This document shows positions 1-8,038 of a DNA stretch of 64,000 nt, piece after piece. Position 1 is the first letter of the stretch; every line of letters begins with the position of its first letter. This DNA is from Bradyrhizobium aeschynomenes (GTDB taxonomy: Bacteria > Pseudomonadota > Alphaproteobacteria > Rhizobiales > Xanthobacteraceae). The notes beneath the pieces were generated by a model. It did not search any database. It was not told the origin of the DNA and saw nothing but the letters and a program-made list of their open reading frames with translations. Location: assembly GCF_013178945.1 (NCBI RefSeq), contig NZ_JABFDM010000017.1, forward strand, positions 45,812 through 109,811. The letters are read 5' to 3'. The position numbers and the translations under genes are program-made.

Positions 1-28
1 TTTCAGCCTCATCAGCGGGAGCATTTCC

Positions 29-757
29 ATGCCCGGTTTCGGATCATTCTTGCTGCTCAGCGTCGCCGTGTTCTTCGGCGCCTTCGTCTCCGGCCTCGCC
101 GGCTTTGCGTTTTCGGCCGTTGCCGGCGCGATCCTGTTGCACATGCTTCAGCCCTTGGAGGCGGTGCCGCTGATGATGGCGTGCAGCGTCGGCGTGCAGG
201 CGACGAACCTCTGGGCCTTGCGCGCCAGCATCCGCTGGAGGGAGAGCTTCGTCCTGATCATCGGCGGGCTGCTCGGCGTGCCGCTGGCGCTGTGGCTGCT
301 GCACAATGCCGACGCGCGCGTGTTTCAGCAGGTGTTCGGCATCACGATCGCGGTCTATGCCGCATACATGCTGTTCAAGCCCGCGCTCGGCAGCCTCCAG
401 CCGATGAACCGAAGCCGCACCGCCATCGTCGGCTTCGGCGGCGGACTCATCGGCGGGCTCACGGCGATGCCGGGCGCGTTGCCGACGATCTGGTGCGAAC
501 TGCATGGCCTGCCAAAAACCGAGCAGCGCGGCCTCGTCCAGCCGTTCATCGCCGCGATCCAGATCGCCTCGCTGGCAGTGATGCTGGCCCGGCAGGATCT
601 GTCGTCCAAGGTAATCATCGATCTCGCCTTGAGCGTTCCTGCGCTATTCGCCGGCACGGCGCTCGGCATCCTCGCTTTCCGCAAGGTCAATGATGCGCTG
701 TTCAGGAAGATCATCCTGGGCATTCTGCTGGTGTCGGGGCTGTTGCTCGTGGTCTGA
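29..757 (+). CDS. TauE/SafE-family membrane transporter
   Basis: A 242-aa polytopic inner-membrane protein of the TauE/SafE (sulfite/sulfonate exporter-like) family. The sequence is almost continuously hydrophobic, with about 7-8 membrane spans. The glycine-rich N-terminal segment (FGAFVSGLAGFAFSAVAGA, near residues 16-34) is typical of the first family repeat, and a second Gly-rich repeat lies near residues 135-150 (GFGGGLIGG). The start is supported by GGGAG seven bases before the ATG at 29. The family exports or imports small anions such as sulfite, sulfoacetate or other organosulfur compounds, but members cannot be given a substrate by sequence. There is no sulfur gene beside it, so the substrate is unknown. 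Confidence 0.85.
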   Translation: MPGFGSFLLLSVAVFFGAFVSGLAGFAFSAVAGAILLHMLQPLEAVPLMMACSVGVQATNLWALRASIRWRESFVLIIGGLLGVPLALWLLHNADARVFQQVFGITIAVYAAYMLFKPALGSLQPMNRSRTAIVGFGGGLIGGLTAMPGALPTIWCELHGLPKTEQRGLVQPFIAAIQIASLAVMLARQDLSSKVIIDLALSVPALFAGTALGILAFRKVNDALFRKIILGILLVSGLLLVV

Positions 758-804
758 CGCGGAGGCGACATTGCTTATCGGGCATCGCGAACGATGACAG
801 CCGA

Positions 805-1330
805 TCAATCCACCCATCCCGTCGCAATGGCGCTAGCCCAGTCAGGCCGTCCGCCGTCGCGTGAGAGCGCGGCCATTCGCGTCGGATCATAAGGCACGTA
901 GCGAAAGGTCACGGACCAGCGCCCGAGCCGGCGCTCGGCGATCGTATAAACAGGCGTCGGGCGTGCCGGTCTCCACGTGATAGCGCTTCGGCGTGGAGAT
1001 CCTGTAGCCGAGCAGCCCGACGCTGCCGGGATTGACGACCAGCCGGCCATCGCTGAGCCGGACGATGCGTGGAAGATGGCCGTGCCCGCACAGGATCAGC
1101 GAGGCGTCGATGCCGGCGACCCGCGCTTCGATGCTGACAAGATTGCTTGGACGCGATGTTCCATCCTCCATGATCTGTTCGAGCCAGAATGCTGCATCGT
1201 CGTCCGGCGCGGCGTGGCACAGGAACACCTCATCGCAATACAGCAGGGTCGCCGGCTGCGCCGCCAGCCATGCAACGTGCTCTTGCCGGAGCGCGCATAC
1301 GTCAAGCCTGAGGTGCTGATGAACGAGCAC
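805..1330 (-). pseudogene. Metallophosphoesterase remnant, N-truncated and frameshifted
   Basis: The remains of a calcineurin-like (YfcE/MPP type) phosphoesterase. One frame (1330 down to about 955) carries the family's middle and C-terminal motifs: LCHAAPDDDAAFWLE, LILCGHGHLPR (the GHxH metal-binding pair) and NPGSVG. The expected C-terminal tail (TIAERRLGRWSVTFRYVP, ending DWASAIATGW) is in a different frame, ending at 805, so a frameshift lies near 950-960. The N-terminal metal-binding half (the usual SDIHGN and GNHD motifs, roughly 90 residues) is missing. Upstream the frame hits a TAA soon after 1330, followed by repeat sequence. A sequencing error could explain the frameshift but not the lost N-terminus. 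Confidence 0.75.
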
Positions 1331-1851
1331 TGCACCTGATCTCTCCGAGCGGCTGAAATTTTACTTTACGAATATCAGAAATCATGCTCTATTGCGGATA
1401 TCCCGCCTCACTCGGAAGGGGCGTTGCGCGCGATCGTCACGACACGCGAGGCGGGGAGCGATGGCCGCGAGGGAGCCGCAGCGTGTCCTTGTGATGCGCG
1501 GACGAACGGCTTGGCGCGGACGTGAAGTCGCAGCGTGCCGACACCCCGACGCTGGTGTCACGTTCGCGACGGCGCTTGAGGCGCCGCGCGGATCATGGTG
1601 GCCAGAAAGCCCGGCGCACCAGGCAGACTGCGTATAAGCGTTAAGACTGTCGCGCAGGGAATGCCGGTTGATCGGCTGCACCTGTGGTACCTGCCGCCTG
1701 CATTTTTTTCGCAGGCGGGCCATGGGTGAGGCCTTCACCCGGCATTCCCTGCGCCCTCCGACCTCTCGGAGGGCGAACGACGGCAGCACAGCTCGGGCAC
1801 GACCTGCCGCGGGAGCGCGCGCTCATGGGCAACGACCAACCGGCCGACGCA
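1331..1851. repeat. Repeat-rich intergenic spacer of Bradyrhizobium type
   Basis: A 521-bp stretch with no convincing gene. The part from about 1400 to 1790 resembles, from memory, a dispersed sequence common in Bradyrhizobium genomes that is often mis-annotated as short hypothetical proteins (minus-strand reading begins MPGEGLTHGPPAKK near 1740). It includes a hairpin with an 8-bp GC stem, CCGCCTGC at 1694-1701 and GCAGGCGG at 1711-1718, around an A/T-rich loop. The spacer directly follows the broken phosphoesterase, so it may mark the rearrangement that removed that gene's 5' half. The repeat identity is recall, not a computed match. Confidence 0.5.
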
Positions 1852-2727
1852 TCACGTTGCGAGCAGCCACTTCGTCGCGCTGCGCCACAGCGTGTCGCGA
1901 TGCGCCGGGCGGAAGAAACCGATGTGGCCGATCGCGGACGCGCCGACGTCCTGCGGCGCGATGCTGAGCAGCTCCGGCCGCGTGCCCGTATAGCCGGCGC
2001 ACAACAGCTCGACCGCGGGCTGCGTGGCCCAGGGATCGTCGGCGAGGCACAGCGCCCGCACCGGGCTCTTGAAATTGGCGTAGTTCGCAAGGCCTGGCAG
2101 CGATGCGTCGTCGAACAAATAGCGCGGGCTCATGATCCAGCGCACCCATTGCAGGAACACGCCCTTCGGCAGGTCCTCGCCGACGCCGCTCCAGCCGGGC
2201 GTGTAGCCGAGGGCATGCGTCAGCGGCACGCCGACGCCGTTCAGCATCGTCACCACGCGCCAGCGCTCGCCGGGCGCCATCAGCTTCCAATAGCCCGCCT
2301 GGGACGCGATGAAGAGTGCGCGCGACACCTCCGTGTTGTTGCTGAGCAGGCCGAGCGTCTGGCCGCCGAAGGAGTGTCCGACATAGCGCAGCGGCAATGC
2401 GGCATAGTACTCGCGCATCCAGTTCACTGCGCCGGTGATGTCGAACGCCGCCCAATCGGTCATCGATGCCGCGAAGCCTCGGAGGGAGCGGGGGCGGCTG
2501 CCGCCGATGCCGCGATAATCATAGGTCAGAACCGCGCAGCCCTGCTCGGCGAGATGGGCCGCGAAGCCGCGATAGATCCGGCGCGGGATCGCCGCCCCGG
2601 AATTGATCAGCACGGCATGGACGGGTGTGCCGCGCGGCATGAACAGGGTGCCGGCCAGCGCGAAGCCGTCGGCGGCGGGAAAGGTCAGATCCTCAGTCAG
2701 AACGCCATCGGCTCCGGTCTCGCCCAC
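1852..2727 (-). CDS. Alpha/beta hydrolase, S33-aminopeptidase-like
   Basis: A cytoplasmic alpha/beta-hydrolase of about 291 aa. The nucleophile elbow GHSFGG (in RYVGHSFGGQTLG) is intact, preceded by the oxyanion-type strand VHAVLINSGAAIPRRIY and the YDYRGIGGS turn that is common in the serine aminopeptidase/esterase S33 group. Substrate unknown. The open frame continues to a TTG at 2814, but the extra 29 residues look non-conserved and run into the DAHP-synthase promoter region. I prefer the GTG at 2727, which has GGGAG about eight bases upstream. Divergent from the DAHP synthase gene. Confidence 0.8.
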   Translation of the reverse strand: MGETGADGVLTEDLTFPAADGFALAGTLFMPRGTPVHAVLINSGAAIPRRIYRGFAAHLAEQGCAVLTYDYRGIGGSRPRSLRGFAASMTDWAAFDITGAVNWMREYYAALPLRYVGHSFGGQTLGLLSNNTEVSRALFIASQAGYWKLMAPGERWRVVTMLNGVGVPLTHALGYTPGWSGVGEDLPKGVFLQWVRWIMSPRYLFDDASLPGLANYANFKSPVRALCLADDPWATQPAVELLCAGYTGTRPELLSIAPQDVGASAIGHIGFFRPAHRDTLWRSATKWLLAT

Positions 2728-2900
2728 GCCTCGTTCTCCCGTCGTTGGCCGGGCCGTAGCAAAGTCAAATTCGGCTTGCGGTGCAAGCCCTTGTGTCAGC
2801 GACTTAAATTCCAAGTGGCGGCGCGGGGGCAGGCTGTGTATAAGGCGGCGCGCCGCTGCGGGGGAATAAGCGTGCGGTTGCCGAGAGGGAGTAGAGAGCC

Positions 2901-4289
2901 ATGACGGAGCGCTGGAGCCCGGAGAGCTGGCGGTCCAAGCCGGTGCAGCAGGTGCCTGACTATCCCGACCAGAAGGCGCTGGCCGAGGTCGAGGCGCAGC
3001 TTTCGACCTTCCCGCCGCTGGTGTTCGCTGGCGAGGCGCGCAACCTGAAGAAATCCCTGGCGCGGGTCGCAGCCGGCGAGGCGTTCCTGCTGCAGGGCGG
3101 CGACTGCGCCGAGAGCTTTGCCGAGCACGGCGCCAACAACATCCGCGACTTCTTCCGCGTGCTGCTGCAGATGGCGGTGGTCATGACCTATGCCGGCGCG
3201 GTGCCTGTGGTGAAGGTCGGCCGCATCGCCGGCCAGTTCGCCAAGCCGCGCTCGTCGCCCACCGAGAAGCTGAACGGCGTCGAGCTGCCGAGCTATCGCG
3301 GCGACATCGTCAACGACACCGCTTTCACGCCGGAGGCGCGCATCCCCAATCCGCAGCGCCAGCTCGACGCCTATCGGCAGTCGGCCGCGACCTTGAACCT
3401 GCTGCGCGCGTTCGCCACCGGCGGCTTCGCCAATCTCGGCAGCGTGCACCAGTGGATGCTCGGCTTCGTCAAGGACAGTCCGCAGTCGCGCCGCTACAAG
3501 GAGCTGGCCGACCGCATCTCCGAGGCGCTCAACTTCATGCGCGCCTGCGGCCTCGATCTCGAGAGCCATCCCGAGCTGCGCGCCACCGACTTCTACACCA
3601 GCCACGAGGCGCTGCTGCTCGGCTATGAGCAGGCCTTCACCCGCGTCGATTCGACGACGGGCGACTGGTACGCGACCTCAGGGCATTTCATCTGGATCGG
3701 CGACCGCACCCGCCAGCTCGATCACGGCCATGTCGAGTATTTCCGCGGCATCAAGAACCCGATCGGCCTGAAATGCGGCCCGTCGCTGAAGCCGGACGAA
3801 CTGATCAAGCTGATCGACATTCTCAACCCCGACAACGAGCCGGGCCGGCTGACCCTGATCAACCGCTTCGGTGCCGACAAGGTCGGCGATCATCTGCCGG
3901 GGCTGATCCGCGCGGTGCAGCGGGAGGGGCGCAAGGTGGTGTGGTCGTGCGATCCGATGCACGGCAACACCATCACCTCGAACTCGGGCTACAAGACCCG
4001 GCCGTTTGATCGCATCGTATCGGAGGTCCGCGCCTTCTTCGCGGTGCATGCCGCCGAGGGCACCCATGCCGGCGGCATTCATCTGGAGATGACCGGCAAG
4101 GACGTCACCGAATGCATCGGCGGCGCGCGCGCGATCACTGACGAGGATCTCAACGACCGCTATCACACGGTGTGCGATCCCCGGCTGAACGCCGAGCAGT
4201 CGATCGACATGGCGTTCCTGATCGCTGAGCTGTTGAAGCAGCAGCGCGGCGGCAAGTCGTCGCCGATTCCGGCGGTCGCGGGCTTCTGA
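2901..4289 (+). CDS. aroG: Class II 3-deoxy-7-phosphoheptulonate (DAHP) synthase
   Basis: Catalyses the first committed step of the shikimate pathway: phosphoenolpyruvate plus erythrose 4-phosphate to DAHP. The 462-aa length is typical of the class II (plant/Mycobacterium AroG-like) enzymes. Diagnostic stretches are LLQGGDCAESF near residue 63, YRGDIVN, KCGPSLKPDEL, VWSCDPMHGNT and GGIHLEMTG, the last two belonging to the metal/substrate site. Starts at ATG 2901. The stop overlaps the next gene by one base (TGATG), so it is translationally linked to the diacylglycerol kinase. Class II enzymes are named variously aroG, aroF or aroH in rhizobia, so the symbol is a convention. Confidence 0.95.
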   Translation: MTERWSPESWRSKPVQQVPDYPDQKALAEVEAQLSTFPPLVFAGEARNLKKSLARVAAGEAFLLQGGDCAESFAEHGANNIRDFFRVLLQMAVVMTYAGAVPVVKVGRIAGQFAKPRSSPTEKLNGVELPSYRGDIVNDTAFTPEARIPNPQRQLDAYRQSAATLNLLRAFATGGFANLGSVHQWMLGFVKDSPQSRRYKELADRISEALNFMRACGLDLESHPELRATDFYTSHEALLLGYEQAFTRVDSTTGDWYATSGHFIWIGDRTRQLDHGHVEYFRGIKNPIGLKCGPSLKPDELIKLIDILNPDNEPGRLTLINRFGADKVGDHLPGLIRAVQREGRKVVWSCDPMHGNTITSNSGYKTRPFDRIVSEVRAFFAVHAAEGTHAGGIHLEMTGKDVTECIGGARAITDEDLNDRYHTVCDPRLNAEQSIDMAFLIAELLKQQRGGKSSPIPAVAGF

Positions 4290-4642
4290 TGCTGCGAATC
4301 TGGCGCGCGACGCTCAACTCGCGCAATGGTCTTTCCTTCGCGCTCCGCTCCGAGCAGGCGGTGCGCGAGGAGGTGATCGCCTTCGTACTGTCGCTGCCGC
4401 TCGCCTACGTCGTCGGCGCGACGCCGATGCGCAGCGTCGAGCTGGTCTGCGCCGTGATGCTGGTGCTGGTGGTCGAATTGCTCAACACCGCGATCGAGAA
4501 GCTCGCCGATCGCCTGACCACCGAGCATGACCTGCAGATCGGCCGGGTCAAGGATCTCGGCTCGGCCGCCGTCGGCGTCGCGCTGCTGATGTCCGGCGGC
4601 TTCTGGCTGTTCGCGATCGCCGAGCGCCTCGGGCTTTTGTGA
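4289..4642 (+). CDS. dgkA: Diacylglycerol kinase (DgkA family)
   Basis: A 117-aa integral membrane kinase that phosphorylates diacylglycerol (or undecaprenol) with ATP for phospholipid turnover. The family signature is visible as VELLNTAIEKLADRLT near residues 63-78, including the catalytic and metal-binding glutamates, followed by IGRVKDLGSAAVG. Three hydrophobic spans fit a DgkA subunit, which works as a trimer. Its ATG overlaps the DAHP-synthase stop, and the following gene starts 12 bp after its stop, so all three are probably one operon. The pairing of aromatic biosynthesis with lipid recycling has no obvious biochemical logic. Confidence 0.93.
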   Translation: MLRIWRATLNSRNGLSFALRSEQAVREEVIAFVLSLPLAYVVGATPMRSVELVCAVMLVLVVELLNTAIEKLADRLTTEHDLQIGRVKDLGSAAVGVALLMSGGFWLFAIAERLGLL

Positions 4643-4654
4643 ACGAGTCGCGCG

Positions 4655-6007
4655 ATGGCCGCTGATAGCTTCCGGATCACGCTGGCCCAGCTGAACCCGA
4701 CCGCGGGCGATGTCGCGGGCAATGCGGCAAAGGCGCGCCAGGCGCGCGCCAAGGCCGCAGCCGACGGCGCCGATCTGGTGGTTCTGCCGGAGCTGTTCAT
4801 CGCCGGCGGCTCTACGCAGGAGCTGACGTCGAGCGTCCAGGCCGACTGCCGCGGCGCCGTCGAAGCTCTGGCGCGTGAGACCGCTGATGGCGGACCGGTG
4901 GTGCTGATCGGCACGCCGTGGCTCGAAGACGGCAAGCTCTCCAACGCCTGCGCGCTGCTTGATGCTGGCCGCGTGACTGCGACGCGCTTCAAGACCAATC
5001 TGCCGGGTGATCAGAAGCGGCTGTTCGTGCGTGGCCCCGCGGCCGGCCCGATCAGCGTGCGCGGCGTGCGTATCGGCGTCGCGATCGGCGAGGACATCTG
5101 GCCCGAGCAGCCCTCCGACGACAACGTCGTCGAGACGCTGGCCGAGACCGGCGCCGAACTGATCATGGTCGCGGCCGCTGCGCGCTATATCCGCGGCGAC
5201 GGTGACCGGCGGCTGTCGGCGGCCGTGGCGCGCGTCACCGAAAGCGACCTGCCGCTGCTCTGGCTCAATCAGACCGGCGGCTACGACGGCGAGGTGTTCG
5301 ACGGCGCGTCCTTCGCGCTCAACGCCGATCTCTCGATCGCCGCTCAGTTGCCGGGCTTCGTCGAGCATGTGACCACGCTGACATGGCGCAGGGGAGATGA
5401 CGGCTGGCAGTGCAGCGGGCCGGTCGCCGAGCTGATCGAGGGCGACGAGGCGGACTATGCGGCCCTTGTGCTCCGCCTGCGCGACCGCGTCGGCAAGGCA
5501 GGCTTCAGGGGTGCGATAATGGGCCTGGAGGCAGGCACCGAATCCGCGCTGTCACTGGCCCTGGCCGTCGATGCACTCGGAGCGGACAAGATTCGCGCCG
5601 TGCTGCTGTCCGGGCCGGACACGCCGCAGCGGCTGCGGGACGAGGCGATCGCGTCCGCGGCGCTGCTCGGCGTGGCCGCCGAGATCATGCCGATCGCGGC
5701 GGCCATCGAAGGCGTTGAAAAGACCCTGACTGGCCCGCTGCCGGACGATGCCCACCGTGATCTGCTGGCGCGGCTCCGCGGCACGTTGCTTGCGGCACTG
5801 GCGAATCAATCGGGCGCGCTTGCCGTCGATGCCAGCGGCGAGATCGCCGGCCGGCGGGGCATCTTCGCTGCGCTCGGCAACATCACCTCGGCGCAGGCTG
5901 TTCGCCTGGCCGTGCTGCGCAATCGCTGGACACCTGCGGACGCGCGCGGGCCGTCGGGTGAGGTGATCTTGCCCGATCTCATCGCCCGCGCTGAGATCGA
6001 AGGATGA
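4655..6007 (+). CDS. NAD synthetase-like protein with degenerate active sites
   Basis: A 450-aa protein that follows the two-domain layout of glutamine-dependent NAD synthetase (NadE): a nitrilase-fold amidase (about 1-265) and an NAD-synthase domain (about 266-450). Both active sites look dead. In the nitrilase triad, Glu46 (LPELFIAG) and Lys113 (RFKTNLPG) remain, but the nucleophile position, normally in ICEDTW, reads AIGEDIW with Gly145 for Cys. The ATP-pyrophosphatase loop SGGIDSA is EAGTESA at 292-298. The C-terminus stops about 110 residues short of true NadE. Despite this, the frame is clean and identity to NadE elsewhere is strong (for example ALAVDALGADKIR). It is probably a paralogue kept for a non-catalytic role; a functional nadE must lie elsewhere. 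Confidence 0.8.
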   Translation: MAADSFRITLAQLNPTAGDVAGNAAKARQARAKAAADGADLVVLPELFIAGGSTQELTSSVQADCRGAVEALARETADGGPVVLIGTPWLEDGKLSNACALLDAGRVTATRFKTNLPGDQKRLFVRGPAAGPISVRGVRIGVAIGEDIWPEQPSDDNVVETLAETGAELIMVAAAARYIRGDGDRRLSAAVARVTESDLPLLWLNQTGGYDGEVFDGASFALNADLSIAAQLPGFVEHVTTLTWRRGDDGWQCSGPVAELIEGDEADYAALVLRLRDRVGKAGFRGAIMGLEAGTESALSLALAVDALGADKIRAVLLSGPDTPQRLRDEAIASAALLGVAAEIMPIAAAIEGVEKTLTGPLPDDAHRDLLARLRGTLLAALANQSGALAVDASGEIAGRRGIFAALGNITSAQAVRLAVLRNRWTPADARGPSGEVILPDLIARAEIEG

Positions 6008-6030
6008 TGCAGATGACCCGGCGAGACTGC

Positions 6031-7188
6031 TCAGCGCGCCGGGATGAAGGTCGGGCCGACCGTGCGGATCTGCTTGTCGCCGCCGGCGCCGGTCGTGGTG
6101 TCGGCGGTCGTGGTTGCCGGAGCCGCATCTGCGGGCGCAGCGCCTTTCTTGCCGGCGACAGGCTTGCCGGTCTGGCGCTGCTGCATCCGCTTGGCGCTCT
6201 CCTCGGTGACGATGATGTCACCCTGCTCGGCGGCCGAGGCCCTCTCGTCGATCGACTTCAGCGCATCCGCCCAGGTCTGGCCTGGCGCCTTGCACGAGCA
6301 GGATGGGTTGAACTCGGTGCGATATTTGAACGCGTTCGGCAGCGCGGTGTACGACTGGCCGTTGACCGACACCGCCTGGTTCATGTCCTCGCCGGGATTG
6401 CGATAGGTGAACAAGGTCGCATCGGCGGCGGGGCATTGCGCCTTGCAGGCGCGCTCGTCATCGGCGAAGCGGCCGGGAACGGTGGCAAACGAGATCGGGA
6501 AATAGGCGCCGTCGCAGGTGCGCACGCAGACGGTGCGGTAGGTGCCCTGCGGGGCGGCGAGATCGGCGCTCGGCGGCGGCAGCGAGGCCGCCGGGTTGCT
6601 GTCGGCGCCGCCACCGAACAAGCTGGTCAGGAAATTGCCGCCGGCGTTTCCGCCGCCACCACGATTCGCATATTGCTGGTACTGCGGCCCGCAATTGTTC
6701 TGTCCGAGCGCGGCCAGCACCGAGCGACGCTGGTTGTCGCGTTCGCCGCCGAACCCGCCGCCGCGCAGCCGCTCCAGGCTGCCGGTGATCTGGTCCAGAT
6801 TGGAGCGCATCTGCTGGATCTGATTGTTGACCGGTTGGCATTCGGCCGCGCGACCGTTGAAGATCGAGAAGAAACCGGGGCTGTCGCAGCCCATGCGCTT
6901 GGCCTGCATGCTGACTCGGTCGAGCTCGGCCTGCTGCTTGGCGGCAGCGTCCTGATAGCGCCGAATCTGGTCCTCGCGTGCCGGATCGCCGCCGCCACCG
7001 CCACGGTCGATCGAGGCGAGCTGAGCCTCGAGACGCGGACAGATCGGATTGACGCCGGCCTGCGGCTGACCCGGGGCCATCTGCGCGTAGGAATCGGAGC
7101 TGGATTGCGCCAGGGCGTGCGAGCCGGTCAGGGTCAGTCCGAGCAGCGCGGTGCAGGCCAACAGGCGCGGAGACAGGGATGCGATCAA
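6031..7188 (-). CDS. Secreted DUF2865-type protein
   Basis: A probable periplasmic protein of about 385 aa resembling the DUF2865 family of Rhizobiales; function unknown. It has an N-terminal signal peptide (SPRLLACTALLGLTLTGSHALAQ), a coiled or helical region with QIQQMRSNLDQITGSLERLR, glycine-rich linkers, and a Cys-rich central domain (VCVRTCDGAYFPISF, then CKAQCPAADATLF, then PSCSCKAPGQTW) that is probably disulfide-bonded. The tail is low-complexity and Ala/Thr-rich. The frame stays open to 7293, but that would put 35 polar residues before the signal peptide. I prefer the in-frame TTG at 7188, though no clear ribosome site supports it. Converges with the NadE-like gene, only 23 bp apart. 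Confidence 0.75.
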   Translation of the reverse strand: MIASLSPRLLACTALLGLTLTGSHALAQSSSDSYAQMAPGQPQAGVNPICPRLEAQLASIDRGGGGGDPAREDQIRRYQDAAAKQQAELDRVSMQAKRMGCDSPGFFSIFNGRAAECQPVNNQIQQMRSNLDQITGSLERLRGGGFGGERDNQRRSVLAALGQNNCGPQYQQYANRGGGGNAGGNFLTSLFGGGADSNPAASLPPPSADLAAPQGTYRTVCVRTCDGAYFPISFATVPGRFADDERACKAQCPAADATLFTYRNPGEDMNQAVSVNGQSYTALPNAFKYRTEFNPSCSCKAPGQTWADALKSIDERASAAEQGDIIVTEESAKRMQQRQTGKPVAGKKGAAPADAAPATTTADTTTGAGGDKQIRTVGPTFIPAR

Positions 7189-7341
7189 GATGCGGTATTC
7201 CGGTCCATGGGTGCTGCCGCGGGACGAGCACAGAATTCGGAAAAATCGCGGCAGCGGCGCGCATCCCATAGCCGCTTTGTCGGGCAGCGTCACGTCGATT
7301 CCGGGGCGCCGGCGTGGCGGGAACAGTCGTTCCCGGGGCCG

Positions 7342-7650
7342 TCAGCGCTGGCAGGTGATCGCGACATACTCGCTGCAGCCCCCATGAGCGCAGTTCGCGC
7401 CGGCTTTCGGCACCGAACCGGTGATCTCGTCGGGGTCGACGCGGCGGTAGGAGGAGGCCTGTGCAAAATCCCGTGATTGGCAGTAGGAGCGGGCGGCCGG
7501 GGCGCCGCATTTGTCGCCCTTGGCCAGGCACTGGTCGACGCCATAGCCGTCGGCTTCGTTGGCGATGATGAAGATTCGGCTCTCTGCCGAGGCGGTGGTC
7601 GCGGCGGCGAGGAGGACACAGCAGGCGAGCAGGCCCGAGGAGAAGCGCAT
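7342..7650 (-). CDS. Small secreted Cys-containing hypothetical protein
   Basis: A 102-aa protein with a clear signal peptide (MRFSSGLLACCVLLAAATTASA, cleavage near residue 22) and six cysteines in the mature part, including CLAKGDKCGAP, YCQSRDF and CAHGGCSEYVAITC. This suggests a small disulfide-stabilised periplasmic protein. No function recognised. It lies upstream of and in the same direction as the DUF2865 gene, also an exported Cys-rich protein, so the two may be co-transcribed or work together. Confidence 0.7.
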   Translation of the reverse strand: MRFSSGLLACCVLLAAATTASAESRIFIIANEADGYGVDQCLAKGDKCGAPAARSYCQSRDFAQASSYRRVDPDEITGSVPKAGANCAHGGCSEYVAITCQR

Positions 7651-8038
7651 GGTGCACCGGTCGATGATGGCTACAACTCACGGTTAGGCCAAAAAGGTTA
7701 AAAATGATTAACCATGAGGCAGGGCGGGACGATTTGGGCGGTGAAAGCGGCCGATTTGCGGCTCTTGACGGCAACATCCCGCTGCATCATGGTGAAACCC
7801 ATGAACGGTTTCCTCGCCATCTGCTGCATTTGCCGCGAGATTACGCGCTAGCGATTCGCTGGCTGAGGCCGTCTTTTCTCAACAGAGATGATCAGGACGC
7901 CCGGCCGGCAGGTCGGAAGCGTGCTGTTTGCCGTGGCCGCCCGTCTTCGGGCCGTCATCTGGCGGAGGACACCCGTTGCGTCTCGCTTGGCGAGACGCGG
8001 GCACAGGCATTCGGGACTGAGGCATTCGGGGACTGACC
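7651..8038. other. Intergenic leader region before cysS
   Basis: A 388-bp divergent spacer with no convincing gene. Near the left end is an inverted repeat GGTTAA (7696-7701) and TTAACC (7708-7713) with a 6-bp spacer. It resembles CtrA-type TTAA-N7-TTAA sites but has the wrong spacing. Close to cysS is a perfect 9-bp hairpin, GCGTCTCGC (7978-7986) and GCGAGACGC (7990-7998) with a 3-nt loop. No T-tract follows, so it is not a classical terminator, and no T-box motif is visible. It may be a leader structure affecting cysS. Confidence 0.4.

Noticed and set aside
7696..7713. GGTTAA/TTAACC inverted repeat as a CtrA site
   Set aside because: Spacer is 6 bp rather than the 7 bp of the usual TTAA-N7-TTAA site, and no cell-cycle gene is adjacent.
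7978..7998. cysS leader hairpin as a T-box or attenuator
   Set aside because: No T-box sequence and no T-tract; only a short stem is visible.
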